Shown here in pieces: positions 8,792 through 19,121 of a stretch of 64,000 nucleotides of DNA; the stretch's first letter is position 1, and every line of letters starts with the position of its first letter. Position numbers and translations under genes: made by a program. The notes under the pieces were generated by a model that saw only the letters and a list, made by a program, of their open reading frames with translations, was not told the DNA's origin and ran no database searches. This DNA comes from Methylobacterium sp. E-005. Lineage in GTDB: Bacteria; Pseudomonadota; Alphaproteobacteria; Rhizobiales; Beijerinckiaceae. Where the stretch lies: the NCBI RefSeq assembly GCF_022829725.1, contig NZ_JAKSYG010000045.1, positions 1 through 64,000 on the forward strand, written 5' to 3'.

Positions 8792-9081
8792 TTCAATCCC
8801 CGGCTGACGCCGTGTCGAGCATCTATAGCGCGACCAACGCCCCCGATGGGGGCAGATTGCTTTCCGGCTGCGCCCGCGGACGGGCGAAAGCCGAATCCAG
8901 TCGCTGTTGTACCAGCACGACGCCTGAAAGTGCGTCGGGAATGATGCGATTTCGTTAAAGCGCAGTCTCGCGGTGCTGCTCCAGGCGCTTGGGTCACAGG
9001 GCGGACCGTCCCAGGTGCGGCGCGCTGATCGATCGGCGCGCGACGCTTGCCTCTCGGCCTGCGGACGGCCAGAACGCCGCC

Positions 9082-10939
9082 ATGCTCCGCGTCAACGACC
9101 TCACCTACCGCATCGGCGACCGTCTGATTCTCGATTCGGCGAACTTCACGATTCCAGAAGGCGCACGCGTCGGCCTCGTCGGTCGCAACGGCGCCGGCAA
9201 GACGACTTTGTTCAAGGCCATCCTCGGCGAGTTGCCGGTGGACGCGAAGGCGGTCTCGTTGCCCAGGGGGATGCGAATCGGCGCGGTCGCGCAGGAGGCT
9301 CCGGCCGGCCCGGAGACGCTGCACGCCGTCGTGCTCGCGGCCGATACCGAGCGCGCCCGACTGATGGCGGAGGCCGAGACCGCCGATGGTCTCCGCCGCG
9401 CCGAGATCGAGACGCGGCTGGTCGATATCGGCGCCCATTCGGCGCCGGCCCGTGCCGCCGCCATCCTGCACGGGCTCGGCTTCGACGCCGCCGCGCAGGC
9501 GCGCCCCTGCTCGGATTTTTCCGGCGGCTGGCGCATGCGGGTGGCGCTGGCCGCGGTGCTGTTCTCGGAGCCGGACCTCCTGCTCCTCGACGAGCCGACC
9601 AACTATCTCGACATCGAAGGGACGCTCTGGCTCTACGACTACCTCGAGCGGTACCCGCGCACCGCGATTATCATCAGCCACGACCGTGACCTGCTCGACA
9701 CCAGCGTCGACCACATCCTGCACCTCGACCGCGGCAAGCTTGCGATCTACCGCGGCGGCTACACCAGCTTCGCCAAGCAGCTCTCCGAGAAGCGCGTTCT
9801 CCAGGCCAAGGCGAAGGCCAAGCAGGACGTCGAGCGGGCGCATCTCCAGAGCTTCATCGACCGGTTCAAGGCCAAGGCCACCAAGGCGCGCCAAGCCCAG
9901 TCGCGGATGAAGCGCCTCGCCAAGATGGAGCCAATCGCGGCCTTGCTCGAAGATGACGTGCCGGTGATCCATTTGCCGAGCCCCGAGAAGCCCCTGTCGC
10001 CGCCGATCGTCGCGATGGAGCGGGTGAAGGCCGGCTATGGCGACCGGGTCGTGTTGACGGGTCTCGATCTCAGCCTCGCCCCGGACGACCGGGTGGCGCT
10101 GCTCGGCGCCAACGGCAACGGAAAGTCGACCTTCTGCAAGCTGATCGGCGGACGCCTCGGTCCGGTTGCCGGCGAGGTGAAACGCTCCTCCAAGATGGAG
10201 GTCGCCTATTTTGCCCAGCACCAGCTCGACGAGTTGCGCCCCACAGAGAGCGCCTACGCGCATGTCCGGACCCTGATGCCCGACGTGCCCGAGGCGAAGG
10301 TCCGCGCCGCCACCGCCCGCCTCGGCTTCGGTGCCAACAAGGCCGATACGCCCGTCGAGAAACTTTCCGGCGGCGAGAAAGCGCGGTTGCTGATGGGGTT
10401 GGCGGCCTTTCACGGACCGCATCTTCTGATCCTCGACGAGCCCACCAACCACCTCGACATCGAGAGCCGGCAGGCGCTGGTCGAGGCGATCAACGACTAC
10501 GAGGGCGCCGTCATCCTGGTCTCGCACGACCGCTTTCTCGTGGAGGCTTGCGCTGACCGGCTGTGGCTGGTGGCGGACGGCACGGTGAAAACCTTCGACG
10601 GCGATATGGACGATTACCGCCGGTTCGTCCTGTCCGGTCCGGACCGCGAGGCCGAGCGCGAGGCGGAGCCGTCGGGCGGCCAGAAGGCGGAGGCGCGCCG
10701 GGCCGGTGTCGAACGCCGCGCGGCCCTGGCGCCCCTGCGCAAGCGCTTGGAAGCCATCGAGGCGCGGATGGCGAAGCTGACCGCGGCCATCCAGAAAATC
10801 GACGCCGCCCTGGAGGACGGCTCCGCCTTCCGGGAGAACGCCGCCAAGGCCGGCGAGATCGCCAAGATGCGCGCCGATGCGGCGAGCGCGCTGGCCGCCG
10901 CCGAGGAGGAGTGGCTTGCCGTAAGCACCGAGATCGAGG

Positions 10940-10947
<8 letters not shown>
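9082..10947 (+). CDS. ABC-F family ATPase (YheS-like)
   Basis: Soluble ribosome-associated ABC-F protein of 621 residues, with two ATPase domains and no membrane segments. Domain 1 has GRNGAGKTT, FSGGWRMRVALA and LLLLDEPTNYLD. A basic inter-domain linker contains DRFKAKATKARQAQSRMKR, the P-site tRNA interaction motif region. Domain 2 has GANGNGKST, LSGGEKARLLMG and LLILDEPTNHLD. The C-terminal ~80 residues form a coiled coil. I chose ATG 9082 (MLRVNDLTYRIGD) over 8989, which adds 31 unrelated residues. The linker resembles YheS more than Uup or EttA as I recall them; the role in rescuing stalled translation is inferred from the family. Confidence 0.92.
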
Positions 10948-12300
<1,353 letters not shown>

Positions 12301-12318
12301 TCATGGCAGCTTATAGTT

Positions 12319-12335
12319 CTGAAGGGAGCCTTCAG
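12319..12335. promoter_or_regulatory. Candidate LysR operator in the dgdA-dgdR promoter region
   Basis: CTGAAGG-GAG-CCTTCAG is a perfect 7-bp inverted repeat within the 88-bp divergent region. It ends 8 bases before the ATG of the LysR gene and overlaps its ribosome-binding area, as expected for an autoregulatory site. It is not a strict T-N11-A LysR box; assignment is by position and symmetry. Confidence 0.5.
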
Positions 12336-12343
12336 GGATCGTG

Positions 12344-13198
12344 ATGGCACGCAGCCTCGACATCGACCTCCTGCGAAGCTTCGCAAGCGTTGCAGAGACG
12401 GGCGCGCTCAGCCGTGCCGCGGGCCGTATCGGCCGCAGCCAAGCGGCGCTCAGCATGCAGATGAAGCGGCTAGAGAATGCGGTCGGGCAACCGCTCCTCG
12501 TGCGCACAGGCCGTGGCGTCGTCCTGACCGTGCAGGGCGAGCGCCTGCTGGTCCATGCCCGGCGGATCCTGGCCTCGCATGACGACGCCCTCGTGGAACT
12601 CTCCGGCGGGAGCCTGAGCGGAAGCCTGCGGTTTGGTTGTCCGGACGATTACGCACAGGCTTTCCTACCGACGCTGCTGCGTGGCTTCGCGCAGCATCAC
12701 CCAGCGGCGGCCATCGAGGTCGTCTGCGCAGCGACGCCGCGCCTTCAGGCACAATTCGAGCGCGGCGGCCTCGATCTGGCCCTCGTGTCGGTGCCGCTCG
12801 CTGCAGAGCGCGCTATCCTGCGGCGCGAGAATCTTGTCTGGGTCGTGCCGCGCGACACAACCTCATCCTGGGCCGATCCCGTCCCTTTGGCCCTGGGCGA
12901 TCCGGACACGCTCGATCATCGCGCAGCCCTTACCGCGCTCGAACGATCCCGGCGTAGCTACCGCATCGCCTATGCGAGCGGCAGCCTGTCCGGTCTCCTT
13001 GCCGTGGTTCGATCCGGCCAGGCGGTTGCCGTCCTCACCCGTTCCGCCGTCCCGGCCGACCTCCGGATCCTGACGCCTGCCAGCGGGTTGCCGGCGCTGG
13101 AACGGATCGGCGTGACCCTCCGGATCGAGCAACGCCATGCCACGCCCTTGGCGCGCGCTTTCGCACGTCATGTCGAAACAATCCTACCGGCGTTGTAG
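12344..13198 (+). CDS. dgdR: LysR-family regulator, probable DgdR
   Basis: 284 residues with the LysR layout. The N-terminal winged helix-turn-helix is IDLLRSFASVAETGALSRAA followed by SQAALSMQMKRLENAVGQPL. The C-terminal periplasmic-binding-like effector domain runs from about residue 90. A GTG at 12341 is an alternative, but the ATG at 12344 has AGGGA at good spacing. It lies back to back with dgdA, the arrangement described for the B. cepacia dgd genes, where the product represses decarboxylase synthesis. The effector domain is rather diverged, so the name rests mostly on context. Confidence 0.82.
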   Translation: MARSLDIDLLRSFASVAETGALSRAAGRIGRSQAALSMQMKRLENAVGQPLLVRTGRGVVLTVQGERLLVHARRILASHDDALVELSGGSLSGSLRFGCPDDYAQAFLPTLLRGFAQHHPAAAIEVVCAATPRLQAQFERGGLDLALVSVPLAAERAILRRENLVWVVPRDTTSSWADPVPLALGDPDTLDHRAALTALERSRRSYRIAYASGSLSGLLAVVRSGQAVAVLTRSAVPADLRILTPASGLPALERIGVTLRIEQRHATPLARAFARHVETILPAL

Positions 13199-13208
13199 AC
13201 CTGCGCCG
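13188..13208. terminator. Hairpin between convergent LysR and hypothetical gene
   Basis: CGGCG-N11-CGCCG brackets the LysR stop codon, 2 bases before the stop of the facing gene. The stem is only 5 bp and there is no T-run; weak. Confidence 0.25.
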
Positions 13209-13209
13209 A

Positions 13210-13938
13210 TCACACCTTCGCGCCCGATTCGGGATCGTGACGATGCGCACTGGGTTCACCCTCTTCGTCTCGAGCCTGCTCGTTGGGCCAGAACAGCAGG
13301 GTCTCCTCATTGTCCACCGGGATCCACTTGATGTGGGTATGGGGGTGCGTCTCGCTGAAGGCTCTGTAATTGTCCGTGTTGCACACCAGATAGATATTGC
13401 TTGCCGCGAGAGGCGTACTTGCCGCTGCCAGAGTTTCACCCGTCTCCGGCCTGATATGCGTATTTGCAGGCGTGAGAGTACGGTATCTCCGCTTGGGAAT
13501 ATCCGGGAACGCCGCATTCCAAGCCGCGATCACCCGCGGCGTATCGTATTGAACGACCGTATCGGTCCCGACCTTCCGGGTGGGGATGTGATCCAGTCGA
13601 ACATCCTCGTTCCAGGTGCGAATCGAGGCGCTGACCGCCTTCGTCGGCTCCGGCGAAACCACGGGGGCGGTCGCTACGACCGCTGCCGTCTCCGCGACGT
13701 GGGTGGCGCGAAGATACCGCGTGTCAAAGTCGGCAGCGCTGACCGCTTGCGCCTTCAGGCCTGCCAGTGAAAGCACGGCGTCGGCCGTTTCGGGTGTCAA
13801 CGTGTAGATCGACCGGGGATCGAGGGCCGTCCGTTCAACCGGCGAAACGGCCTTCGACGTTGCCAGTGTCGCCGCGTCAGCATGCGGCGTTTTCTGCGCG
13901 GCTGCTGCGACCGCGGCCATCGACGGTACGTAATCCAT
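13210..13938 (-). CDS. Hypothetical protein, no recognised family
   Basis: 242 residues from the ATG at 13938 (MDYVPSMAAVAAAA), which is preceded by GGAGAA at a 6-base spacing. The open frame reaches 13989. The N-terminal ~110 residues are Ala/Thr/Val-rich and low-complexity. The C-terminal half looks globular, with several Trp, Tyr and His residues and an NIYLVCNTDNYRAFSETHPH stretch. There is no signal peptide, membrane segment or known motif. Base composition is lower in GC than its neighbours and it borders a gene-poor, AT-richer region, so it may be genus-restricted or acquired. The function is unknown. Confidence 0.6.
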   Translation of the reverse strand: MDYVPSMAAVAAAAQKTPHADAATLATSKAVSPVERTALDPRSIYTLTPETADAVLSLAGLKAQAVSAADFDTRYLRATHVAETAAVVATAPVVSPEPTKAVSASIRTWNEDVRLDHIPTRKVGTDTVVQYDTPRVIAAWNAAFPDIPKRRYRTLTPANTHIRPETGETLAAASTPLAASNIYLVCNTDNYRAFSETHPHTHIKWIPVDNEETLLFWPNEQARDEEGEPSAHRHDPESGAKV

Positions 13939-14674
13939 GTCCCATTCTCCTACCGTAGAGTCGATTGGAAACCTGCAACCTCCCCACATGATGCTGTGTC
14001 GGTACTTGTTGCTACCGTCCCGATCTGAGTTCGACTGTCATGTCGCGGGCATTTTCGAAAACATAGAGATTCTATCAGTTCGCGCTGGCCAGCATGAACT
14101 TCCGCGCCAGGGCAATAATAAGTCGTCGCGCGGCAAGAAGACGTCGCGCTCGATAGAATAGTCTGACGGAACAGAGTTGGAAGTTGCTGCCGCGCAGATC
14201 TTGAGACGGACTTTTGACCGGAAGCCGAGAGGGCGGCGCTAAAGTCCCGCTGCAGATCTGCGGACGTGCATTGACGCCCTCACCCTTGGCCACCCGGCGG
14301 TCATCATGCCCGCGGGCAATGCGTCCTAGAGCTTCATGCTCTATCGGTCGTAGGATGTACGTCCGACCGCAGGCATGTCAATGATGTGCCCAGCCTAAAA
14401 AGCGCCATTCCAGCAAGAAATTGTCCGCTCAAGGATGGAATTTACTCTGTGTTGCGCCTCAATGACCGTGTCGAAGTCCCGATCACGGACGCCCATCACC
14501 GATGCGATATCAGCGCCGTAGGAATATCGTTCCTTCGATTAACGATTTAAGATGCTGCGCCGAATTCGACATCAGTTTTACGCAGGGAAAAGCGCCCAGA
14601 CAAAGCTTCAGTGCCGCGCACGATTGCAGCGCGGCCCTGAGCCGTCATTGCCGCAAGCGCTGTCGCATATCCGG
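13939..14674. other. Gene-poor, AT-richer stretch of about 740 bp
   Basis: No frame here resembles a real protein on either strand, and base composition is clearly lower in GC than the surrounding genes. It holds the likely promoter of the hypothetical gene and a short hairpin, TAGAGC-TTCAT-GCTCTA, at 14327-14343. That hairpin could be a dispersed palindromic repeat, which cannot be tested from one copy. It could be remnant DNA from a past insertion; nothing identifies the source. Confidence 0.5.
14327..14343. repeat. Small palindromic hairpin element
   Basis: TAGAGC and GCTCTA flank a TTCAT loop in the gene-poor region. Short palindromes with a tAGAGC-type arm are common as dispersed repeats in related alphaproteobacteria, but only this copy was noticed in the window. 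Confidence 0.3.
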
Positions 14675-16006
14675 TCAGGCCCGGATCACCTGCGCCGGCT
14701 GCTTACGCCCGCGGCCGAGGCCGAGCACGAGCAGGCACCCCAGCCCTGAGAGGACGACCAGGGGCAGGAGCCCCAGGGGATAGCTGCCCGTGGCGTCCTT
14801 GATGACGCCGAGCAGATAGGTGCCCACGAAGCCGCCAATATTGCCGATGGCGTTGATCTGCGCGATGCCCGCCGCAGCCGTGCCGGCCGAGAGCCATTCC
14901 GTGGAGAGCGCCCAGAACGGGCCCTTCACCGTGTAGGTGGCCGTCACCGCCAAGCACAGGATCAGGATCGTCGGAACCAGCTGCGTGGTGGCGATCGAGG
15001 CGGCAAGACTCAGTGCCAGCAGTCCCAGCGGAAGCGCCGTGTGCCAGACACGTTCACGGTTCCGATCCGAGGAGCGTCCCCAGAGGATCATCAGCACGGA
15101 GGCGACGCCGAACGGGATTGAATTGAGCAGGCCCGTCTGGATGTTGGACAATCCGAAGGACTTGATGATCTGCGGCTGCCACAGGGACAGGCATTGGCTC
15201 GCGCCCGAGGCGCCCGCATAGATCAGCGAAGCGGCGAGCACGTAGCGATTCCGCATGACTTCCCAAACCGAGAGATGCCGAGCCGGTGCGGCCCCGCCCC
15301 GCACAACGGAGGCGCGTTCAGCGGCGAGCCGCTCCTGAAGCCATGCGCTCTGCTGCGGCGTCAGCCAGCGCGCCGAGCCGGGGCCATCCGGCAGAAGGAA
15401 GAACGCAGCAAAGCCGAGCAGGACGGCCGGCGCCGCTTCCAGGACGAACAACCACTGCCAGCCGCGCAATCCCATCATGCCGTCGGTGTTGAGGATCGCG
15501 GCGGAGATCGGCGAGCCGAGGAAGCTCGAGATCGGAATCGCCACCATGAAGACCGCCACGATCCGCCCCCGGTAGGCGCGCGGGAACCAGTAGGTCAGGT
15601 ACAGGATCACGCCCGGGAAGAAGCCCGCCTCGGAGGCACCCAACAGCAGCCGCACCGCGTAGAAGGAATACGGCCCCACCACGAACGCCATGGCGGCCGA
15701 GACCAGCCCCCAGGTGATCATGATCCGGGCGATCCAGATCCGTGCGCCGAACCGTTCCATGGCAAGGTTGCTCGGTACCTCGCACAGCACGTACGAGACG
15801 TAGAACAGGCCGCCTCCGAGCCCGAATTGCGCCGCCGACAGCCCGATGTCATGGTTCATCTGCAGCGCCGCGAAGCCGGCATTCACCCGATCGACGAAGG
15901 CCACGAAGTAGGCCAGCATCAGGAACGGCAGGATCCACCACGTCACCCGCTGCAGCGTCGCCCGCTCGATCTCCGGGATCACTTCCGGAAGTTGCGTCGG
16001 GGCCAT
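14675..16006 (-). CDS. MFS transporter, anion:cation symporter-like
   Basis: Inner-membrane carrier of 443 residues with 12 predicted membrane segments and a cytoplasmic central loop around residues 205-250. The N-terminal block TWWILPFLMLAYFVAFVDRVN and the loop FGARIWIARIMITWG are typical of the ACS family, which imports organic anions such as tartrate, phthalate or sugar acids by proton symport. I chose ATG 16006 (MAPTQLPEVIPEI) because AGGAG lies 8 bases upstream; an ATG two codons earlier (16012) sits too close to it. It is divergent from the WcbI-like gene; the substrate is unknown. Confidence 0.85.
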   Translation of the reverse strand: MAPTQLPEVIPEIERATLQRVTWWILPFLMLAYFVAFVDRVNAGFAALQMNHDIGLSAAQFGLGGGLFYVSYVLCEVPSNLAMERFGARIWIARIMITWGLVSAAMAFVVGPYSFYAVRLLLGASEAGFFPGVILYLTYWFPRAYRGRIVAVFMVAIPISSFLGSPISAAILNTDGMMGLRGWQWLFVLEAAPAVLLGFAAFFLLPDGPGSARWLTPQQSAWLQERLAAERASVVRGGAAPARHLSVWEVMRNRYVLAASLIYAGASGASQCLSLWQPQIIKSFGLSNIQTGLLNSIPFGVASVLMILWGRSSDRNRERVWHTALPLGLLALSLAASIATTQLVPTILILCLAVTATYTVKGPFWALSTEWLSAGTAAAGIAQINAIGNIGGFVGTYLLGVIKDATGSYPLGLLPLVVLSGLGCLLVLGLGRGRKQPAQVIRA

Positions 16007-16118
16007 GCGCATTCTCCTCGCCTCGGCGTAAGGCATGAGGCAGCCGCGAGACACAGGCCAGCCATAGCGGGCGACAGCGCCGCGCGTCTGTCATTCACCG
16101 CCCCGCGTGACGGGATTA

Positions 16119-16131
16119 AACCTGAACTTCA
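16119..16131. promoter_or_regulatory. Short inverted repeat in the MFS / WcbI-like divergent region
   Basis: CCTGAA-C-TTCAGG is a perfect 13-bp palindrome, 113 bp upstream of the MFS gene and 68 bp upstream of the WcbI-like gene. It is a candidate operator; no regulator gene is adjacent. Confidence 0.25.
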
Positions 16132-16198
16132 GGCGCGGCGTGAGCCCTACCGCGGGTCGCGGTTTGCCCACGGGTGACGGACGTGCGAGAGAAGCCGC

Positions 16199-17263
16199 AT
16201 GTTGACCGTCGATAGCCTCTGGCGGATGCGGCACCGCCTCGCGCAGTTCCGTAAGAAGCAGACCGGATCGCCGCGGATCCTCGTCATCGGCGTGTGCCAG
16301 GCCGGCTCGATCGCCAAGGCGATGCGCTATCTCCTGCCGGACGGGCGGGTGGATTTCGTTTCGGCGTTCACGGCGGCGCGCCGGTTCCCTCGCCTCGCCG
16401 ATCTGATGGCGCATGCGGACGGGTACGATCACGTCTTCTCCAGCATCTACCTGCCCCGCTTCAAGGGCGGCGGCACGATCGACACCCTGCGCACGCACCC
16501 CAAGGTGCGGCTGATCCCGACGATCGTATTCAGTGCCTACCATCCGGATCTCGTCCATGTCGGCGTGCAGGACGCCGTCACGTTGAACGGTCTGATTTCC
16601 GGACCGATGGGGCATTCGCATTCGGCGATCACGCTCTACGCCTACCTAGCCGGGTTCTCGCAGGCGCAGGCCCTGCGCCTGTTCGCCGAACCCGTCTTCG
16701 AGCGGTTGGGCTATTACGATCTCTGGGATGAGTCGGTGGCGTACCTGCGGGGGCTCGGCCGGCAGGCGGATTACGACCTCGACACGCACCTGACGCGCTG
16801 GGCGCGGCGCGGCTGCTTCATGCACTCGATCAATCACACGAAGCTCTACGTCGTGACCGATCTCGCCCGGGGCCTGCTGTCGAAGGCCGGGATCCCGTTC
16901 GAGGAATGCGACCTCGACGCCTTCCTCCCAGACGACCTCGGCGGCCAGGGAAGCTGGCCGGTCTATCCGGAGATCGCGCAGCATTACGGGATTCCCGGCA
17001 GTGCCCTGTTCTTCAAGGCCGAGACCCGGCGCTCCGGGCCGGCCCGCACGATGAGCCGCGCGGAGTTCGTCGCGGCCTCGTACGCGAATTACGACCGGCG
17101 AGAGCGCGATCTCCTCGTCTCTCAGCGCGTCCAGACTTGGCGCAACGATCCGCCCACCGTCGATTTCCTGCGCGAGGCGGCGGGCCGGAGCGATGCGCCG
17201 GTCCGGCCGACGACGCGGGTGCCCTCCGTGAGCTCCGGCAGCTTGGCCGGCCACGCCTCGTAG
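16199..17263 (+). CDS. WcbI-like protein, putative polysaccharide-modifying enzyme
   Basis: 354-residue soluble protein. The N-terminal region has a Rossmann-like strand and turn, RILVIGVCQAGSIAKAM, which resembles the GNCQ opening of WcbI-type capsule biosynthesis proteins, with Val in place of the usual Asn. A second conserved-looking block is ISGPMGHSHSAITLYAYLAGF near residue 140. The last ~60 residues are polar and probably disordered. WcbI relatives are suspected acetyltransferases acting on surface polysaccharides, but no capsule cluster surrounds this copy. Confidence in a coding gene is high and in the family moderate. Confidence 0.6.
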   Translation: MLTVDSLWRMRHRLAQFRKKQTGSPRILVIGVCQAGSIAKAMRYLLPDGRVDFVSAFTAARRFPRLADLMAHADGYDHVFSSIYLPRFKGGGTIDTLRTHPKVRLIPTIVFSAYHPDLVHVGVQDAVTLNGLISGPMGHSHSAITLYAYLAGFSQAQALRLFAEPVFERLGYYDLWDESVAYLRGLGRQADYDLDTHLTRWARRGCFMHSINHTKLYVVTDLARGLLSKAGIPFEECDLDAFLPDDLGGQGSWPVYPEIAQHYGIPGSALFFKAETRRSGPARTMSRAEFVAASYANYDRRERDLLVSQRVQTWRNDPPTVDFLREAAGRSDAPVRPTTRVPSVSSGSLAGHAS

Positions 17264-17369
17264 GACCTCCCCTCAGCTCCAAACCGGAACACCGCGTCTC
17301 GGCACTTCCCGCCGCTGCCCGCGTTATCGCGCGACGCCCGAACCGGCGTGCCCGATACGAGGTGCCCCG

Positions 17370-18398
17370 ATGACCCTTCCGCCCCGGCACCGCGCCGGCC
17401 GCCCCGCGGCTGCCGCCGCCTTGACGCTCGCCGGCTCGGCCGCGGGCCTGCTCGCCTGGAGCCGGCTGGGCGTTGACCATCGCACGCCGCTCCCGCCGGC
17501 CCTGCCGGGGCGCCGCGAAGACATCGCGACGCGCCGTGCCGGCGCGCTCTCGTTCTACGCCTCGGCGGAGACCGAGGGTGTGCCGCTCCTGTTGATCCAC
17601 TCGATCAACGCGGCGGCCAACGCCTACGAGGTCCGTCCGCTCTACCTCCATTTCCGGACATCGCGGCCTGTCTACGCCCTGGACCTGCCCGGCTTCGGCT
17701 TCTCGGAACGGTCGCGCCGTCGCTACACGCCACGTCTGATGGTGGAGGCGATCCACGCCATGGTGAAGGAAATCCGGCGGCGCCACGGGCCGGTGCCGCT
17801 CGACGCCATGGCGCTGTCCCTATCCGCTTCTTACCTCGCGCGGGCGAGCCTCGAGCGGTCCGACGCCTATCGCAGCCTCGCCCTGATCAGCCCCACGGGC
17901 TTCGATCGACAGCTCTCGGGCGAAGGCCCGCCGGACGGCCATCGGGGGCGGGACTGGCTCCTCCGGCTCCTCGACCGGCCGCCCTTCGGCCGGCCCCTGT
18001 TCGACGCGTTGGTCACGCGACCGAGCATGCGCTTCTTCCTACAGAAGACCTTCGGCTCGCCCGACATCGACGAGGATCTTCTGAACTACGACTACGCCTC
18101 GGCGCATCAGCCCGGAGCCGAGCACGCGCCCTGGGGCTTCGTGTCGGGACACCTCTTCCCCACCGATACCACACGCCTCTACGAGCGGCTGCGCCTCCCC
18201 GTCTGGATGGTCCACGGCGAGCGCGGCGACTTCGTCGATTACCGGCTCGTCCCGCGGGTCGCGGGCCGCCCGAACTGGCGGATCGAGACGCTGCCGACCG
18301 GGGCGTTTCCGCATTTCGAGCAGCCGGGGACGGTCGTGACGGCTTACGCGGCGTTCCTCGCCAGCATCACGGGAAATTCGGCCAAGCGGCCAGCGTGA
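17370..18398 (+). CDS. Alpha/beta-fold hydrolase with N-terminal membrane anchor
   Basis: 342 residues. Residues ~12-30 form a hydrophobic segment (AAAALTLAGSAAGLLAWS), so the protein is exported or membrane-anchored. The hydrolase core shows the oxyanion strand LLLIHSINAAANAYE, a DLPGFGFSERS turn, the nucleophile elbow ALSLSAS near residue 149, an acid region HGERGDFVDY and the catalytic His in FPHFEQPG. The elbow is A-x-S-x-S, not G-x-S-x-G, as in one subfamily of uncharacterised hydrolases. The substrate is unknown. It follows the WcbI-like gene after 106 bp and may be co-transcribed. Confidence 0.75.
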   Translation: MTLPPRHRAGRPAAAAALTLAGSAAGLLAWSRLGVDHRTPLPPALPGRREDIATRRAGALSFYASAETEGVPLLLIHSINAAANAYEVRPLYLHFRTSRPVYALDLPGFGFSERSRRRYTPRLMVEAIHAMVKEIRRRHGPVPLDAMALSLSASYLARASLERSDAYRSLALISPTGFDRQLSGEGPPDGHRGRDWLLRLLDRPPFGRPLFDALVTRPSMRFFLQKTFGSPDIDEDLLNYDYASAHQPGAEHAPWGFVSGHLFPTDTTRLYERLRLPVWMVHGERGDFVDYRLVPRVAGRPNWRIETLPTGAFPHFEQPGTVVTAYAAFLASITGNSAKRPA

Positions 18399-18681
18399 TC
18401 CGGTCGAGAGGGCGGCCCCGACTGTCGATCGGGCGTGCTCGCCCGGGGAGGAGAGCGCCATCACGTCCAATCCGGAGTTTGCGCCGGCAGGCGCATCAGG
18501 CTCAAGACCGGGACGCTGAGACTGGAGACCGTAACGATCAGAATGTGCGCTCCCTGGTGTCGGCGGCCGAACGTGCGCAGCGACGCGCATCCGAAACGCG
18601 CATCCAGGCAGTGGACCATCCGGGTCACCACCCATAGAGTCCCAGTCTTCGCACGACGCGACGCCTGTGTTTTGGACACCG

Positions 18682-19119
18682 ATGATCGATCTGACCCTCG
18701 AAGCCGCCCGCACCATCGTCGAGACTGCGCTCCGGGAGGCCAGAACCCGCAGCCTCAAGCCCCTGGCCGTCGTGGTCTACGACGCCCGCGGGGCGCTGAA
18801 ATCCGTCTCGGTCGAGGATGGCACATCCCTGCGCCGGGCGGAGATCGCCTGCGGCAAAGCCAACGGCGCGCTGGCTCTGGGGCTTGGCTCCCGGGCGATC
18901 CACGCACGCGCGGAAGCGCAGCCCTATTTCGTCGCGGCCGTGACCCATCTCGCCGGCCCCGCCGCCTTGGTACCGGTACCCGGCGGCGTCCTGATCCGCA
19001 CTGGCGAGGGCCGTCTTCTCGGCGCGGTCGGGATCTCGGGGGACACGTCCGACAACGACGAAATCTGCGCGGTCGCCGGGATCGAGGCGGCCGGGCTCGT
19101 TCCGGAGACCGGCGCCTGA
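18682..19119 (+). CDS. GlcG/HbpS-family small protein (DUF336)
   Basis: 145 residues covering the whole HbpS/GlcG domain: the N-terminal helix LTLEAARTIVETALREAR, a VVVYDARGALKSV strand, the GGVLIRTGEGRLLGAVGISG core and the closing DNDEICAVAGIEAA. Relatives bind haem, cobalamin or corrinoid, or act as accessory proteins of oxidoreductase or diol-dehydratase loci; the function here is not known. I chose ATG 18682; a GTG at 18667 is possible. Its stop lies 2 bases before the peptide-binding-protein gene, so it is the first gene of that operon. Confidence 0.8.
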   Translation: MIDLTLEAARTIVETALREARTRSLKPLAVVVYDARGALKSVSVEDGTSLRRAEIACGKANGALALGLGSRAIHARAEAQPYFVAAVTHLAGPAALVPVPGGVLIRTGEGRLLGAVGISGDTSDNDEICAVAGIEAAGLVPETGA

Positions 19120-19121
19120 CC

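Noticed and set aside
8788..10527. 579-codon open frame antisense to the ABC-F gene
   Set aside because: A high-GC shadow frame; the opposite strand encodes an unmistakable ABC-F protein.
18435..19121. Long open frame extending the OppA-like gene upstream by 229 codons
   Set aside because: The extension overlaps the GlcG-like gene in another frame, is Arg-rich and meaningless, and the signal peptide begins exactly at ATG 19122.
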